Below, in pieces: positions 24,316 to 37,892 of a DNA stretch of 64,000 nucleotides (position 1 is the first letter of the stretch; each line of letters opens with the position of its first letter). The translations under genes and the position numbers were made by a program. The notes below the pieces were generated by a model, which saw only the letters and a list, made by a program, of their open reading frames with translations, did no database searches and was not told where the DNA came from. The stretch is taken from contig BCIV01000005.1 of NCBI GenBank assembly GCA_001600055.1, positions 310,001-374,000 of the forward strand, given 5' to 3'. The stretch is from Filobasidium wieringae. Taxonomy: Eukaryota > Basidiomycota > Tremellomycetes > Filobasidiales > Filobasidiaceae.

Positions 24316-25556
24316 TCATGGTACATCTATATCCATCAAGCTGTCGTCGCCCTTCTTAGGCGAATTTGGCCTTTGCTCTCGCACCTTCGCTAACATCATG
24401 CTCTCTCTATGTTGCAGATGCAGTGTCATCGAGAGAGTCGTTTAAGTAGGTCAGACGGACTCACGTAGACAAGTCTTCTCGATCGTCGTCGTCGAAATCG
24501 CTTGTTGCCTCCCACATCTGCTCAAATTCGACGTCGACTGGATCCACAGCTTCAACCGCATCCGAGGAACTCTGACTTTGCTGATTGTCGAGGCTACGCC
24601 TGTCGGAAGGAGAAGCAGGTGAGGTAGGCGAGACATTTGTTGATGTGAACCCGGCATCCGCTCTGAGTTTACTGACGCCTCGTGCTATCGGTCGATCCTT
24701 CGTTCCCCCGGATGGCGCACTGAGCGGGATAGGTAATACCCACATCCCTTCTCTTAATCGTTTGTGTCTCTCTCTGTCTTCTTCCATCCGTCTTAGGGTA
24801 TCGTTTCGGGAAAAGTTGGTTAGAGACGCGGGATGAGGGCGTTTTTTGGGATTAGGCGTTGCCGTAGGGGTTGGGACAGCCTCAGGAGTAGGATCCACCG
24901 GTGGGGGTCTGTGTTACATTCAATCGGAGGAACTTGTTAGCCACCTACCTCAGCTGAACTGGACACACAGGGCTTACGCTACTCGGCGTTGCTCGAGTCG
25001 ATCAAGAAGATGTCCACATACTTCCGATGGTATGGTTCTTTTGTTGCGGAAGGATTCTATGATCTAGGTCATCCAAAGTTCGTATTCAGTGTTTCACTCT
25101 TCAAGCGGTCTGCATACCGTATCAGATGTACCTGTTTGGTGCTCAACAGGTTCAAAATCCCTTCTTTGCTTGGAGGTACGACTAGTCCGACAAGCTTCTC
25201 TATATCCCGATTTAGAAGCGCATTATAGGGGAAGTCTGTAGTAGCAGATGAGGATGCGGAGGGTATCAGGCCTGAGGTGCTTTGTGGATCGCAGAGTGTA
25301 TCCAAGAAATAAAGTATATTGATCCTCGTATTTAATGAGCCCTGAAACGAGAGATATAAGCAGATGCCAGTACATATCGAATCAGACTACACACCTTTCC
25401 GCATTCTTCTGTTATGCAATCCCACAGGTCTTCTCCGCACTTCCTGCCATACTTCAGAGCATATGAGACGACCGTTTGAATTGATTGCTGCGAAGCGGTG
25501 AGTTTTCGAAGCAAGCCAAGGAATTGGAGCCTCGCCTCGAACGGGTCAAAGGCCAT
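24316..25556 (-). CDS. CTK3: CTD kinase subunit gamma CTK3
   Basis: Non-catalytic subunit of the CTDK-I complex that phosphorylates the RNA polymerase II C-terminal domain during elongation. Five exons: the first (from 25556) encodes a CID-like fold beginning MAFDPFEARLQFLGLLRKL, with ASQQSIQTVVSYALKY and GEDLWDCITEECGK. The second encodes LNTRINILYFLDTLC and LLNRDIEKLVGLVVP. The third encodes IIESFRNKRTIPSEVC. The fourth, after intron GTAAGC...ACACAG, carries RMEEDRERHKRLREGMWVLP, the conserved C-terminal block. A last exon (24380s to 24316) adds an acidic/basic tail ending in MDIDVP. The ORF that stops at 24461 therefore misses the true C-terminus. About 325 aa. It is divergent from TFC3. 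Confidence 0.9.
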
Positions 25557-26052
25557 GGCAAATGGAGGCTTGCCTCACAACAGTAGACAAGACTGTCGAG
25601 ATGAGAGGGTGGATGTCGCCTTGTGCCGGCAAACCGAGTGATTCAGCGTACTGTGCGAATTAGGGAACGGTGCTCAAGTTATTAGAGAAGTGGAGGTTCA
25701 TGAAGCGCGAATTCGTCAGGTAGTCATTATCGCGCTTCCGCTTTCTGTCTCAAATAGGAAGCTATCCTGATGTTTGAGTATGTGTAGGGTGTTGAGCTCT
25801 GCACTTGGCGCTTGACAGTAACTTTCCACATCGACAGACGCTCAACAACTTATGGAAACACCCAGGTCACTTGAACGATACTAGCCTTGACTGGCAACAA
25901 CACTCAAATCATTTGCGATAAAGAAGTGGTACCAAGTTCGAGTCTCATATACATTTTCCACTTTTGACCGGTTTCCGCCGGACTCAGAACATAAAGACAT
26001 CCATACCGTTGCGTCTGCACCAGTACCAAATCGAGAGGACGGCTGGAGAAAG
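25557..26052. other. Divergent promoter region between CTK3 and TFC3
   Basis: 496 bp separating two head-to-head genes; no gene or RNA is supported. A plus-strand sequence near 26171 (ATTCGAA) resembles a tRNA T-loop on the complement, but its stem does not pair and no acceptor stem is found. Confidence 0.5.
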
Positions 26053-29000
26053 ATGCTCGATGAGATCGTGGCCTATATGAAAGAGGAGGTGTCGATGGAT
26101 GGATCCTTAGGTGAGTTAGATAAACGGGGCACGTCGTGAACAAAATCCGCCAAAAGTAGTAGCGAGACAACCCGTATTCGAACACGGTCGGCTATTTGTG
26201 ACATAGTTGATGCATCGTCTACTTTCTGCCACTAGCCTAGAGGCCGCGGAGGACTGACCATTACCTTTTGGGTGCTTGTATCTTTCATACAGGCTCGTCC
26301 CCCAGACGATTTATCCATCACCTTTCAGCCTTGCATTCCCCCTTGAATACGACTCGACCACCTTCCGCTCCTGCGCTTACTCCTGGACAGATCGACAAAA
26401 CCGCTGCGTACGTTTGGAAAGAGGTAGTCCGAACGGAAGGATTTAAGGTCATCAACGTCCTTGAATACAAGAGAAGGCTCTATAGTGCCGCGGCTCTGAG
26501 AGCCCAGTCGGGCAGAAAATCTGCCAAAAAGACGAAACCAGGCAAGAAAGGCAAGGCAGTAATGGTCGAGGAGGCGGATGACGAAGACGAGGAAGAGACT
26601 GAGACGGACAGAGACAAGGTAGCTAACGCAATCTACACGGAATCTCAAGTGCCGGCAGAGCGTAAAGAGGATATGATGGCTCTGAGTCACGAGTTCAACG
26701 AGAGTGTATCGATCGTAGCCGAACCAATGCGCATCAGGCTTGCGTTGACGGGCAACCGAATTCCAGTAGGTTTAGCAGTTCATCAAAGCTTGCCTCGAAG
26801 GTTGACGAACGCTTGCATTTTCTGTGTACAAAAGAACACGAGGCTGTCCCCTACTATCAGTACTATTCTCGAGATAGTGGCCCGAGCTCGTGCAAGTGGT
26901 ATATCCATGCTGGACATCAATAAACGTGCGGGAGGGTACTTGGGGAAGTCGTCCAAAAATGGAGCGAAAAATGCTTTCTATTATGTCAAGGTCCTGGTCG
27001 AGCTGGGATTAGTGTGAGTTGAAGCGCACAGTCTGTTGAGGAATAGTACTGATTTATGTTCATCACAGCGCTAAGATGAGGGGAATGGAGGACAACCGAA
27101 CATCGAGCACTATTGTTCACGTCAAATACCTGTCTCAGAACCGATCCTTTGGTGTGCGAATGCAGTTCTACGAATTGCAAACCTCACCTACTGAGCAAGT
27201 CTTGCCTGAATCGGAGATTCTCGGCCATGATGAACGGACCAACCTGCCCATCTTTGCTCCATTTGGCCCAAGTTCAAACAAGATCAAGCCGTTCATCCGA
27301 GCAAGATTGATTCGCCTTCTTCGTTCGAATCTCTGGCACAATCTGATCGAGAATCGAGATTTGCTGAAAGTTCTGGTAAGTCCTTGGAGCGAGCACTTCC
27401 GATTACAGCACAATCTAATCGACCTATTAAACATAGGGGTTCGAAGGCGAGCCTACGACCTATGATCGGAGGCAATTTCAGCGCTTCCTTTCTTCATTCG
27501 TTCAAGACGGTCTGATCGAACGGGTCTCCGTTCCCAGTACATACCTACAGAACCCTCATCACTGTCTAAGACTAGCGGAGCTCAGACCAAAGGAGGAGGA
27601 ATCGTTTGATGGAGAAAAATTGCCCGTACAAGATGTCAATGGATTGGAGATTGAGCATGACGACGAACGTTACGGAACACTACGTCCTTACATCGTATTC
27701 GATCACACCGTTACTCGAGAGTATGATGTCTTACGAACGATTCAACAATCTGGATCTGGCGGTCAAACTATCGAGGAAATGAGCCAGAAGATCATGCTTG
27801 GCAGAAAACACTTGGATGGAATTTGTCTACGCTACAAATCACTCCTTTGCGGGTTCCAGCACGTATCTGATTTCCTTCTCTTCGATGTCGTCGATCGGAT
27901 CCGCCGAACCGGATGGGTCAGATGGTACACAGTGCAAGGTTATCTCGATTTCTGCAGGAACAACCACATCGAGCCTGTGATGAGCGAGAAGGACCGGATC
28001 GCCTTCGCCGCCAGCGGAGGTTTCAGGAACTCTGCTGATTGGACCTTGTTCCATACATGGAGTGATTACAAGGAGACGATTGACCTTGGTCCGCATATCA
28101 GCGCCTTTCACAACTCTGGAAAGAAACAACGTCGCGGAACGAATGGACCTGCAGGTGTCATTGAAAACACAAATATCGTGAAGGGTCGACCTCGTAAATT
28201 TGTGAGGGTATGGAATTTGGAGCGAGTCTTAGTCAAAAGATCAAGCAGCACGACCATCAAGCTCATGGCAGGTTTGCCTGAAACGATGATTTTCAATAAA
28301 GAAACTAAACGCTTGTTTCCCCTGACACAAGCAGAGATCGATGGTCACGGTCCCATCACACCTCCAGAACATTGGGAGCATCCTACTGGAGGTGGTGTAG
28401 GTAAAACTCGGATTCAATGGGAAGCTATTGGCAAAGGTCAACCAGAATCTAGTCTTGTCAAACCCTCTGTTAAGAAAGGACGACCTACCAAGGCAGAGGC
28501 GGCTGCTAAGAAAAGAGCGAGAGCGGTTGAGAAGGAAACTTCGGCTTCCCTTATAGCACTCGACGACCAACCAATCGACGAACCACCAAGAAAGCGACCG
28601 CGAACCACGAAAGGGGTTGCTCAGAACAAGAAGGGCTTAGCAACGGCATCACCCTTGGAAGACGCACCATCCGCGACTCAAGCATCCCACGAATCAACCG
28701 TGTCTCCATTACCTCTCGTCACACCTGCGGATCTGATTATCGAAACCCCTCCGAGTTCCATCCCCGGCAACTCGGCCGAGACCACAGCTGTATATCAGCA
28801 GGTTGGGCTTGAAGGAACGGAAAGCGGGCTCGTTACTGCTCGACGAGTAACTTCGTTGATAGACGAAGGTAGACCAAGCAAGGAGGAGACGCCAAACCGC
28901 ATACCCGCGGTAGAAAGCGATCCGCACAGATCGATCCCGAATGAACTCGGCGTTCCAGCGTTGAAGACGATAGATACGGAATCGGTAGCCGTCGATAAGA

Positions 29001-32000
29001 CCGTTCAAGTTCGGAGAACAAGGCAATACCAACGCATCGATCACAACTTTGAGCTCAAGGCTCGGGAGGTTCTTCGCTTCATCGGGGACAGTGGTGGGAT
29101 CACATTAGGTAGAGGGTTCTTTGCTTCTAACTTGACGAAATGGCAAGACGAAGCGAAATTCGGCGATGAGTTTCCAGAGAAAGTCATATCCGGAAGACTT
29201 GATTCTCGCACCCTATTGAAACTGGTCAATCATCTTGTGGAGTCTGGCCGTTTGAGAACGACTACTGCCATGACTATGTCTGTGCAATATGGGCAAAAGG
29301 CTTTTGAAGTACTGTGGCTACCGGATGTGTCATCATCCAAAGTTGATGATTATGTCCGTGGATTACAATCTGGGACAAACATCCCATTAAAACAAGCAGT
29401 AGTTCAAATCATCTCAGAAGAAGCAGGTTTTACTCGTACAAAAGCAAAGGAATCTCGAGTTCGAACTGCACGGTCAAAAGGGGATGTTTATAGAGCAAGT
29501 AAAACTTCTCCTGAAGTTTTGCACCAGATGTCACCAGACGAGATGAGAGCAGTGTTCCGATTAGACTGGCGACTCCTGCCTCAGACGTATGGATGGGAAC
29601 CGGCTTTGGCCCGACGCATGGAGAGCTTCCACCGAATTCTGATAGAACAGGTTAACCTATGTGGTGATACGCACGTGCGCAAGCACGACGTCTTCCTGAA
29701 CATCAAGGTGAAAGACATGTGCTGTATATTTCCGGTCGTCGACCACAACAGCGAGTTACTGGACATCGTGACCTGCTCTATAAGACGAGAGACAATGGTA
29801 CGAGATCTAGATCCAGAATTACAGTCTCTTCTCTCTCCTTACGCGGGAAAGATGAAGGAGAAGGTGGCTCGACTTTGTGGGTCTATGATAACGATGGGCC
29901 TAATCAGCTTCTGCAACAAGCATGAGGAGTCGCAAACAGAAGTTTACAGGCCCGAAATTATGGAGTTAGCCGATTACGTCAAAGTCGCCTCTTCCGCTCC
30001 TATCTTTGACTGGTCTTTGGTGAAGAGCGACGACACTGCCAAGCTGAATGTTACAATCCGAGATGACGGCGAAATCAAGAGATACTGGTATCTCACTTGG
30101 TTGTTGACTATGTCTCATACAGCCCCTGAGGATACGCGAATGAGCGAGTTGCGGGATCTGGTCGAGATTCAGCCAACAATCGAGCCATCCTTCACAATTG
30201 ATACGAGCCTATCCGGCTTTAGAGATTTGAGCGCGCACTTGGCTGGGGCCGCTGCCTGGCGTGAGGGTTTCGTACTCAACGATGCTCAACGCCGATATAT
30301 TCAGTGGCTAGTCGAGAAGGAAATCGATCTGGAGTCTCTGGAGGGCAATGAGGTCCAGACTTTGCAGATTTCCTATAGAATTTTCGCGCCTTCAGAATAC
30401 GTTGTTCAAGACTATCTTGATACCTGCATTCGTCATGAACGTCGCCGAAGGACGCGGCTCGAAATGAAAAAACGACCGGGAATAGACGAGGACGAACTTC
30501 GCAAAGCTATTCAGAAGAAAATTGAGGAGCGGCAGGCAATTCGGGAAGAAAGCTGGAGCAATCTTGTCGAGAAAGCTTGCGCGAAGCTAAAGGTCGAGCC
30601 AAACCTAGAATTGCATCGTTATGTTGAAATCTTTCACAAACGATATTTGCGGGATCCTTTGTCTTTCAACACCACACAGTTCTTTCAAGTTGTGGCGACC
30701 TTTTTCAGTAGTACCAACAAGGATCTAACTCCAAGTGGCTTGTCCGCTGCTTCGGTCGTGCCGGTCTCGGGTCATGTTCGTGTTCGGACGCATTGGACAC
30801 CGCAAATGGAGGAATTGGCTCGAGATGCTTTCATCGTCATCGAAAGTTATAAATCGCATCTCAACGACGAGGCTAGAAAACACACTGCTGGTCAGAATGC
30901 TTGGAGCAAAGTTTTCCCTCGAATCGCGCCTTACAAAGCTCGACGCAAGGTCACAGAATGGGTGCAACTCTCACTTTCGAACGCCGAGTTTCTCAAAAGA
31001 CTCCGTGCAGAGTGGGAGCTTATCAGGCAGAACTTAACAATCGAAGATCTCCCAGATTTGCATTCAAAGGACTCCGACGAATTCGATGTATTGTTGCATA
31101 TAGCCACCTTGCGTCAGAACGTAAAAAAAACTGCTCTGTGAGTTCTCGCCAGTATTGAATGGCCGCGTACGGATCTGACCACTGAGTATTTGCTTACCAA
31201 CCAGACTACAGCGCTCTAGAGAGCTTGAGGAAGGAGATGATGATTTCATTACCCCGCTGCCAAACTCCATTGCAGCTCTCAACGAGAAATTTACCCTTGT
31301 GAATACACCTGCTCAAGTGGAATCCGGGTTCCGCCAGTACTGGCAATCACGATCGAGCGAACAAGCGAAAGAACGCGAACTTTTGTCGCTCAGTTCGACC
31401 ATGTCTGTGATCAGGACGCAGTGGAGATTCGCTCAGACAAGGATAGACTCCCAGCTAGAGCCGACAGTCAAGGTGAGTTGTTTTTGCCCCACTTAGGTTA
31501 CACAATCACTGAACTTTCGAATGTTCTAGGCTATTATCACTTCGCCCGCGATCGGATACAGGGAGGATCAGGCTGAGGTGCTGTTGCAGTCCTTCACCAA
31601 GGCGAACGCTGATAGTAAATACCGGCGTATGGTGAAGGAAGGTATATTAGCTAGGGTCGAAGGAAAGAAATCGGCGACTGGAAGAGGCTTTCGCTTTGCG
31701 GATCACTACAAGACTCTGAGAGAGTCGCCAATCCCACCATCTGTCTTTCAAGATAGTCAAGCAGCCAATCGGATACAGATGGGAGACGTCATGAATTGGA
31801 ACGTTGCGTGCTGTCCTGGAGAATTTGCAGGATTCGCAGAAATGGTCTCTGATAACAAGGTCGGTCGTTTTGCCTTTCCGTACTTTTAGCATGACCAACC
31901 TGGATATCCCGGTCCACAGGTTTCGCTCGCTCTTGACACGCACACCGTATTCAAGATTCTCGATTCTTGGGCTGAATTTGGCGGCAACACCCGACATGTG

Positions 32001-32824
32001 GACGACGAACATCTGGAACTGGATCTGCTCTTGCGCAAGACTAGCCAAGTTCTGCCTCGAATCCTCGATGCATCAGACTTGATGCAGGTTGATGCGTCAG
32101 ATAGGCCTCTAGCAAACAATGTGCTCGAACTCGTCGAATCAGCTGGTGTCGAAGGAATTGATCCGAAAACCGTTGCAGTGAGTTTTGTGTCCTTTCTTGA
32201 GGTCCTTGCCCTAATTGTGTCCCGTTCTCAGCTTCTGTCCGAGCTGACGCTACCGAACGCGATGGTCAAATTGATGGCTTTGCTGAGATCGGGCTCGATA
32301 CACTGCTTGGGCTTCTCCGAAGCTAGATTGGTTCATACGTCCCACTTAGAAGCGTGGCAAATCGCGTACGGAGACAAATCAGCTCCATCGCCTTTGCATG
32401 AGAATGGCAAGCTGCTTGTGCATACTGTTGAACAGCCTCTCAAAGCTTTGTCCTTCCAATGGTTGGACATCTATGGTGATGTCAATCCTTCCGAGTTCCA
32501 GATAGCATTGAACAGTGTGTTCGGTCACATTGCGACTAAACCTGGAGTCAATGAAGTGAGTTTATTGACTGACTAGGAATTTGGTGGATTTAGTAACCAA
32601 GAGTTGTGCAACAGCATATCCTGCGAGGTCTAGTCGGCAAGCAGTTCAATCGCGTTGAATTCAATCACCTGGTTGGGCATCTGATGGACGAGAAGAAGAT
32701 ACAGCGGTTCTGTGCACATGAAAGTATTACGCCCAGACTGGGGCTAGGAATTGTGGGATTGGCGGACATCGAGGACGAACGGTTCGTGACCTATATGGCG
32801 GATGGTATGATGCGATTTACATAG
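26053..32824 (+). CDS. TFC3: TFIIIC B-block-binding subunit (tau138-like)
   Basis: Large TFIIIC subunit that recognises the B box of tRNA genes to recruit TFIIIB and RNA polymerase III. The start ATG at 26053 (MLDEIVAYMKEEVSMDG) opens a small exon, spliced (GTGAGT...ACAG) to an exon beginning GSSPRRFIHHLSALHS. The B-block domain is visible as TISTILEIVARARASGISML then FYYVKVLVELGLV, the winged-helix signature of this subunit. Next come YLSQNRSFGVRMQFYEL and a second domain (DHTVTREYDVLRTIQQSG). A giant exon (about 27436-31137) carries basic AT-hook-like KGRPRKFVRVW and KKGRPTKAEA, Pro/Ser linkers and several winged-helix-like segments. It also carries RTHWTPQMEELARDAFIVIE, which resembles a Myb/extended winged-helix region. 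Five further introns lead to the stop at 32824. Roughly 2,000 aa. Length and domain order fit; the N-terminal exon choice is less certain. Confidence 0.86.
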
Positions 32825-32993
32825 ACGGGTAACGAGAAAAGCATGACCTTACGAGCGAATGAGTGATTACAAGTTGTATTGGTTTGCGATCCGAACGTCA
32901 AATGTGAACGTGAAATATGGATGTGTACAATATGATAGCAACAACGAGAACTGCGATCCTCGAACGTGTCCGATAGCCCTGATGCTTTTCACA

Positions 32994-34371
32994 TCACGCC
33001 GAGGTATCCATGCCGGAACTCTTCTTCACTTTTTGTTGAGATTGGAACTCGTCGATAACCGAAGGCCAAGCATCTAAGCGTAGGTTGTATAGTTGAAGTG
33101 AGGCTCGAAACACGATCTCAGCCCCCTGGAACTTACCCTCTTCATCGTAGTTGCCGTAATCCGGGTCGATAACTCTGACAAAATCTACAAACAAACTCCA
33201 AGTGTCCTTGTTGACGGGTTTGTTACGTTTCTTCATGAATTCCAGCCAATCATCCAAATCGGTGAAAGTGGGATCGGATGTTGTAGATGTTTTGGGATCG
33301 AGATGGGACAGTGCAGAAGGACGACCAGCAAGAGCAGGTGGGAAGAAGACCTGCCAGAATGATATGGCTAAGGAAAGAGGGTTTTAGCCTCGAAACCGTG
33401 AGACTCAAGTGGAACGCTTACCGCTGTCCAAAGCGAGCACCCGAGCACCAGGTTGAAGACTCATAACGAAAGCATGCACGTAGACCCGCTTGAAGTATTC
33501 AGGATCCTCGTTTAACTTTTTCCGTAAATTCGGTAATTGAGCTTTCATGCTCTTGATGGAATCGACACTAAGATTTTGATCGTTGAATCGATCAACCAAA
33601 AATAACAGAAAGCTCCGTACAATGCGTTACTTACGAAGGACTGATCGCTTTCCAACCTTTGATCCAAGGATCTTTCGACCATTCTCCTACACTCTTGGAA
33701 CCCAGATCCGAGGCCAGACAGAATAAGATTGGGTCCTGTATACAGCTCATTCAGATGGGACTGGTCTATATGGTCGAACAAGGGAAACTTACGTTTTCGG
33801 GATCTACTTCAAGGTCCTCACATAGCTTCATAGTCCCCTCGATCGTTATTAAGTTCGGATTAGATGCGTCTGGTGAGTAGCTAGTTCAGATTGATTTACG
33901 AATTTGTTCAGGGATCGCGGCGGATGGCTAACCTTTATACGACTCCCATATATCGCCCAGCTTCTTGTCAACGTTCTTTCCCCCAGATCCAACGGAAGTC
34001 GAAGCCAATGCGTTACTCTGGGCAGTGTTGTCCGAGAAGAAGTAGTCGATCGCCTGCGATAAGCAATCACATAAAGCTCGATTCAGCGCGCTGTCCAACG
34101 CCGATTCGAATTGAATCAAATTAGACGGACTCGCTCGAGGTTGTACGCAGACTTCTTGAGAAGCCTTGTCGCATCGGCCGATCTATACTTTCAGAGTATG
34201 AGCACTGGTATGCGGTCAATCTTTCCGTTAGATTCGTGCTCACGTTGCTCCCGTGATTCCTCGCAGCTGCATAGCGAGCGATTCCTTCTCTTTGGTCGAT
34301 TTCGAGCTCTATCAGATCCACGCAAGCATTAGTGGGCTTGAAATTGACAGTTTATTACTCGGACGCACCAT
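32994..34371 (-). CDS. DCN1: DCN1-like cullin neddylation factor
   Basis: Scaffold E3-like factor that promotes transfer of NEDD8/RUB1 from UBC12 to cullins. The spliced start is a single ATG codon (34371-34369) joined to [20 protein letters not shown], a UBA-like N-terminus. Next come [20 protein letters not shown] and FFSDN. The PONY/DCUN1 domain follows: [71 protein letters not shown], then [20 protein letters not shown] and [19 protein letters not shown]. The terminal exon contributes [14 protein letters not shown] and a basic tail to the TGA at 32994. The conserved D-A-W-P acidic/hydrophobic cullin-binding patch is intact. About eight exons, divergent from DBP7. Confidence 0.94.
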
Positions 34372-34687
34372 TGTAAGTTAGGTATATTCTAGTGTCTGGT
34401 ATATGATTATATGCGATCAGCATCGACGAAGTAGAAATCAGGGTGAATGATTGTATCTCAAGGGATCCTCGTCATCACGGACATCACACAGGAAATACCC
34501 ACCCGTGTCCGCCAGCGCGATTACTAGAAATCAACGTAACGTCTCGCGGATGCAGAAATAAATCCAGTTCGAATATCCCTCCAGATATTGCAAGTTCCTC
34601 CCTCGATCCCTCTATGTCATTCGTCACATCTCACCGTTGTCCCCTCGGTCACTCCACCTCATTGACACATCCAACTTGTTCCTTAAG
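34372..34687. other. Divergent promoter between DCN1 and DBP7
   Basis: 316 bp. A long frame that runs through here from 34443 into the helicase is out of frame with the true first exon and is an artefact of the unspliced intron; no separate gene is supported. Confidence 0.55.
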
Positions 34688-37600
34688 ATGGAAGACGACG
34701 GTATCCAGCTCAACTTCGCCTCTCCTTCTTCAGACGCGGCAGGCAGTAGATTCAACAAGAAAAAACAAGGAGGCAGATGGACTGATAGGTGAGCCGTACA
34801 CAGACTTTCTTTCCGAAATTGTATTGATATCGCTTCAACACAGACTCAAGGCCAACAAAGCTGCTAAGAGACGAACAGAAAAGCCTGAAGATCCTGCTCC
34901 TGCGAAGGCTAAAATGACGGCGCCTTCTACTTCACAACCAGCTGCCAAGCGTCCCCGACCAGAACAAGCCGCCTCTAATCCTTCCCATGTCCGTAGTATA
35001 CCATCGGCAAGACCCAGCAGTGGTAAGGGAGATGACTTTGCAAACGTTGACATTGCAGCTCTAGCACGTCGAGCAGCAAGCTCATCCGGAAACCGATCTC
35101 AACCGCAACACGATTCTCGACATGCTCAAGGGATCGTTTCCAACCTATTCACGGGACCCAGTGCTGAGCAGAATGATGGGAGAGCGGAGGGAGTGGAAGA
35201 CCTGGACAAAATGGATCGTAAATTGAAGCTCAATGCCTCGAACGCGCCCCTTCCTACGAGCGGACCTAGCAATAGCACTTCACACAAGGACGACAAGTCG
35301 TTCGAAGGGCTTGGGCTCGACCCACTTCTGGTTGGTCATCTAAAGAATAAGATGGGGATCGAACGACCAACACGAATTCAGCGAGTCGCATTAAAAGGGT
35401 TATTGGACCCTACGCCCTTGACTTCCAACACCCCACCGCCGCAGTTCTCCCTCGTCGGCGATTCCCCTAGTGTCGTACGAGACGCTTTCATCCAATCGCA
35501 GACCGGTTCCGGAAAGACCTTATCATACCTTTTGCCTATCATCCAAACTCTCTTGCCACTCGCATCCTCCAAAGACGTCGGATACGTTGATCGATCGATC
35601 GGAACGCTCGGGATCGTTTTGGCACCGACGCGAGAATTGGCCCGACAAATTTGGGGTGTGACGGAGAGAATATTAGGCTTAAGATTGAGTATTGAAAGTG
35701 GAGGAGGTGTCCTAGACGACATGGCCAAAACCGTAGAGGCCAAGGATGGAGGTGCGCTGCAAGAAGACGGAGAGGTTGAGGAGATCGAGGTTGAACGAAG
35801 ACGGCCTGTCTATCAACGATACTTGGTTACGACGCTTTTGACAGGAGGTTCTACTCGAACCCACGAGAAATCTCGATTGCGAAAAGGATGTCCAATTTTG
35901 ATCTCTACTCCTGGACGATTGCTCGATCATTTACAGAACACTGCTTCCTTCAAGGTGGATCGATTGTTGTGGTTGGTTCTGGATGAAGCAGACCGCCTGA
36001 TAGAAGAAGGATTCGGAGAGACTTTGGAGGGTATCATGAAAGCTATCGAAGGACGGCGTCGAATAGGAATCGAGATGGACGGGCAGGGTCTAGGACGAAG
36101 TAAGAAGAAGAAGTTTGTTCCAGGCAAGACAATCATGAAAGCTCCGTTCGATGATGAAGACGAGGATGAAGAGGAGGGAGACGATGATTGGGACTACGAG
36201 TTAGCTGGTCCAAGGAAGAACGGAGGCGAACACAAGGAAGTATCCACCCAGATGAATTGGCCATATTGGGCATTGGGAAGGAGGACTATCTTGTGTTCAG
36301 CTACGGTTTCGGGAGAAGTGCAAAAACTTGCTGGGACCGCTCTGAGGGATCCTATCATGTATCGAGCATCGGACGCGGGCAAGATCGACGAAGACGAGGA
36401 CGAAGAGGACGAACCCGAGTTGAAGGACCTCGCACAAGTCGGAGAAGGTCAGGGTCAGGTCAAGATGGAAGAGGTCGTGTTGAAGGAGGAGGAGGAGGAG
36501 GAGGACATCATCGAAGTTGATGCAGGAGGAAAAGTTGAGAAGTTTACGCCACCTTCACAACTCGACCAGCGATACATGGTCGTCCCGCTCAAACTCAGAT
36601 TGGTCACTATGGTCGCACTGCTGAGATCGCTTATAGCGAAAATGAACACTGCGACCAGTCCCTCGGACCAAGGGATGAAGGTCATTGTCTTCATGAGCTG
36701 CACGGACTCGGTTGATTTCCATTGGAAACTTATGGGGGGAGTACAAATGGGAGCGCCTCCACCAAAATCAGAGGACGACGAAGATGAAGACGATGACGAG
36801 GCGACAAAGGCAGCCAAGTTGAAAGCAAAGAAACTGAAAGCAAAGAAAGAGCAGGAACCCATCTCTTACGCTTGTCCATTACTACCCTCGACGTCGATCA
36901 TGCGATTACACGGTTCGCTACCGCTTCAGACGCGAAGAGAGTCTCTCGCTGCTTTCTCTCAAGCGAGTACTGCAGAGGCGAAGCATTCCATCTTATTCTG
37001 TACTTCGGTTGCTTCTCGTGGTCTGGATTTGCCTTTGGTACGAGCAGTCATTCAATACGACTTGCCAACGGAACAAGGGATTGCTGAATACGTGCATCGA
37101 GTGGGTCGAACGGCTCGTGTTGGAAAAGGTGGTGAATCTTGGGCGTTTGTTGAAAACGCAGAGAAGGATTGGGTACCCTGGGTGCAGGAGGGTATGAGCT
37201 CGAACGAGAAGGATGCCGGCCAGGTGCAGATGAGACAGGTTGCTGTTGAAGACGTATTGAAACGAGGGTTCTCGCCAAAGGGTGGTGGTGGTTACGAACG
37301 CGAGTTTGAGCAAAGAGCGACTCAAGTGCAACTGGCATTCGAGCGATGGGTTCTGGAGAACAATCAGGTGAGTTGAATCGATGAATTTCTTCGTCCCCCC
37401 CCCATTCTGATAAATTCCTCTTGACAGAACGCTACTCTAGCACGTCAAGCGTTCTCGTCTTACGTAAGAGCTTATTCTACGCATCCCCACGAGGAGAAGA
37501 GATTCTTCCACGTCAAGAACTTGCATCTTGGTCATTTGGCCAAATGTTTTGGTCTCAGAGAAACGCCCGGGAAGATTGGAGGCGGTGGAGCGCCTACGAA

Positions 37601-37892
37601 GAAGGGCAAGGATGGAAAGGGAGGGAAACGAAAGCGAGGAGACGACGAGAGCGAGGACGAGATGGATGAAGAGGAGATGCTCGCAGCAGCATCGAAGGGC
37701 GGTAAATCTAGCGCGGCCAAGACGGATACTGAAAGGAGAATGTACGAAGCCGTCAGAAAGCAAGGACGATTAACCAAGGTGGGCGGTAAGCTCGCAGCTG
37801 GAGGAGGAGACGCAGAATACCAGGTTGCGACGGGTGGTAGGGATCTTGAGAAGATGGTCAAGGGGAGAGGAGCGGTTCGAAACAGGCGATAA
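34688..37892 (+). CDS. DBP7: DEAD-box RNA helicase DBP7, 60S ribosome biogenesis
   Basis: Nucleolar ATP-dependent RNA helicase needed for large-subunit rRNA processing. Three exons (34688-34788, 34844-37367, 37428-37892) total 3090 nt and 1029 aa. The start [16 protein letters not shown] matches the family N-terminus. A basic Lys-rich segment comes next. Motifs in order: [13 protein letters not shown] (Q region), [14 protein letters not shown] (I), [11 protein letters not shown] (Ia), [11 protein letters not shown] (Ib), VLDEADRL (II), CSATVS (III), [12 protein letters not shown] (IV), [12 protein letters not shown] (V), [13 protein letters not shown] (VI). After the last intron come the DBP7 C-terminal features: [20 protein letters not shown] and [20 protein letters not shown] Gly/Lys/Asp-rich tail follows. 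Several long acidic inserts, including Asp/Glu runs near 36160, 36400 and 36780, expand the protein beyond the yeast length. Confidence 0.96.

Noticed and set aside
26160..26200. T-loop-like sequence suggesting a tRNA on the minus strand
   Set aside because: The stem does not pair in the standard register and no matching acceptor or anticodon arm is present.
34443..34843. Upstream part of the 977-codon frame before the DBP7 helicase
   Set aside because: It runs through the first intron in another frame. The spliced start at 34688 gives the conserved DBP7 N-terminus and correct phase.
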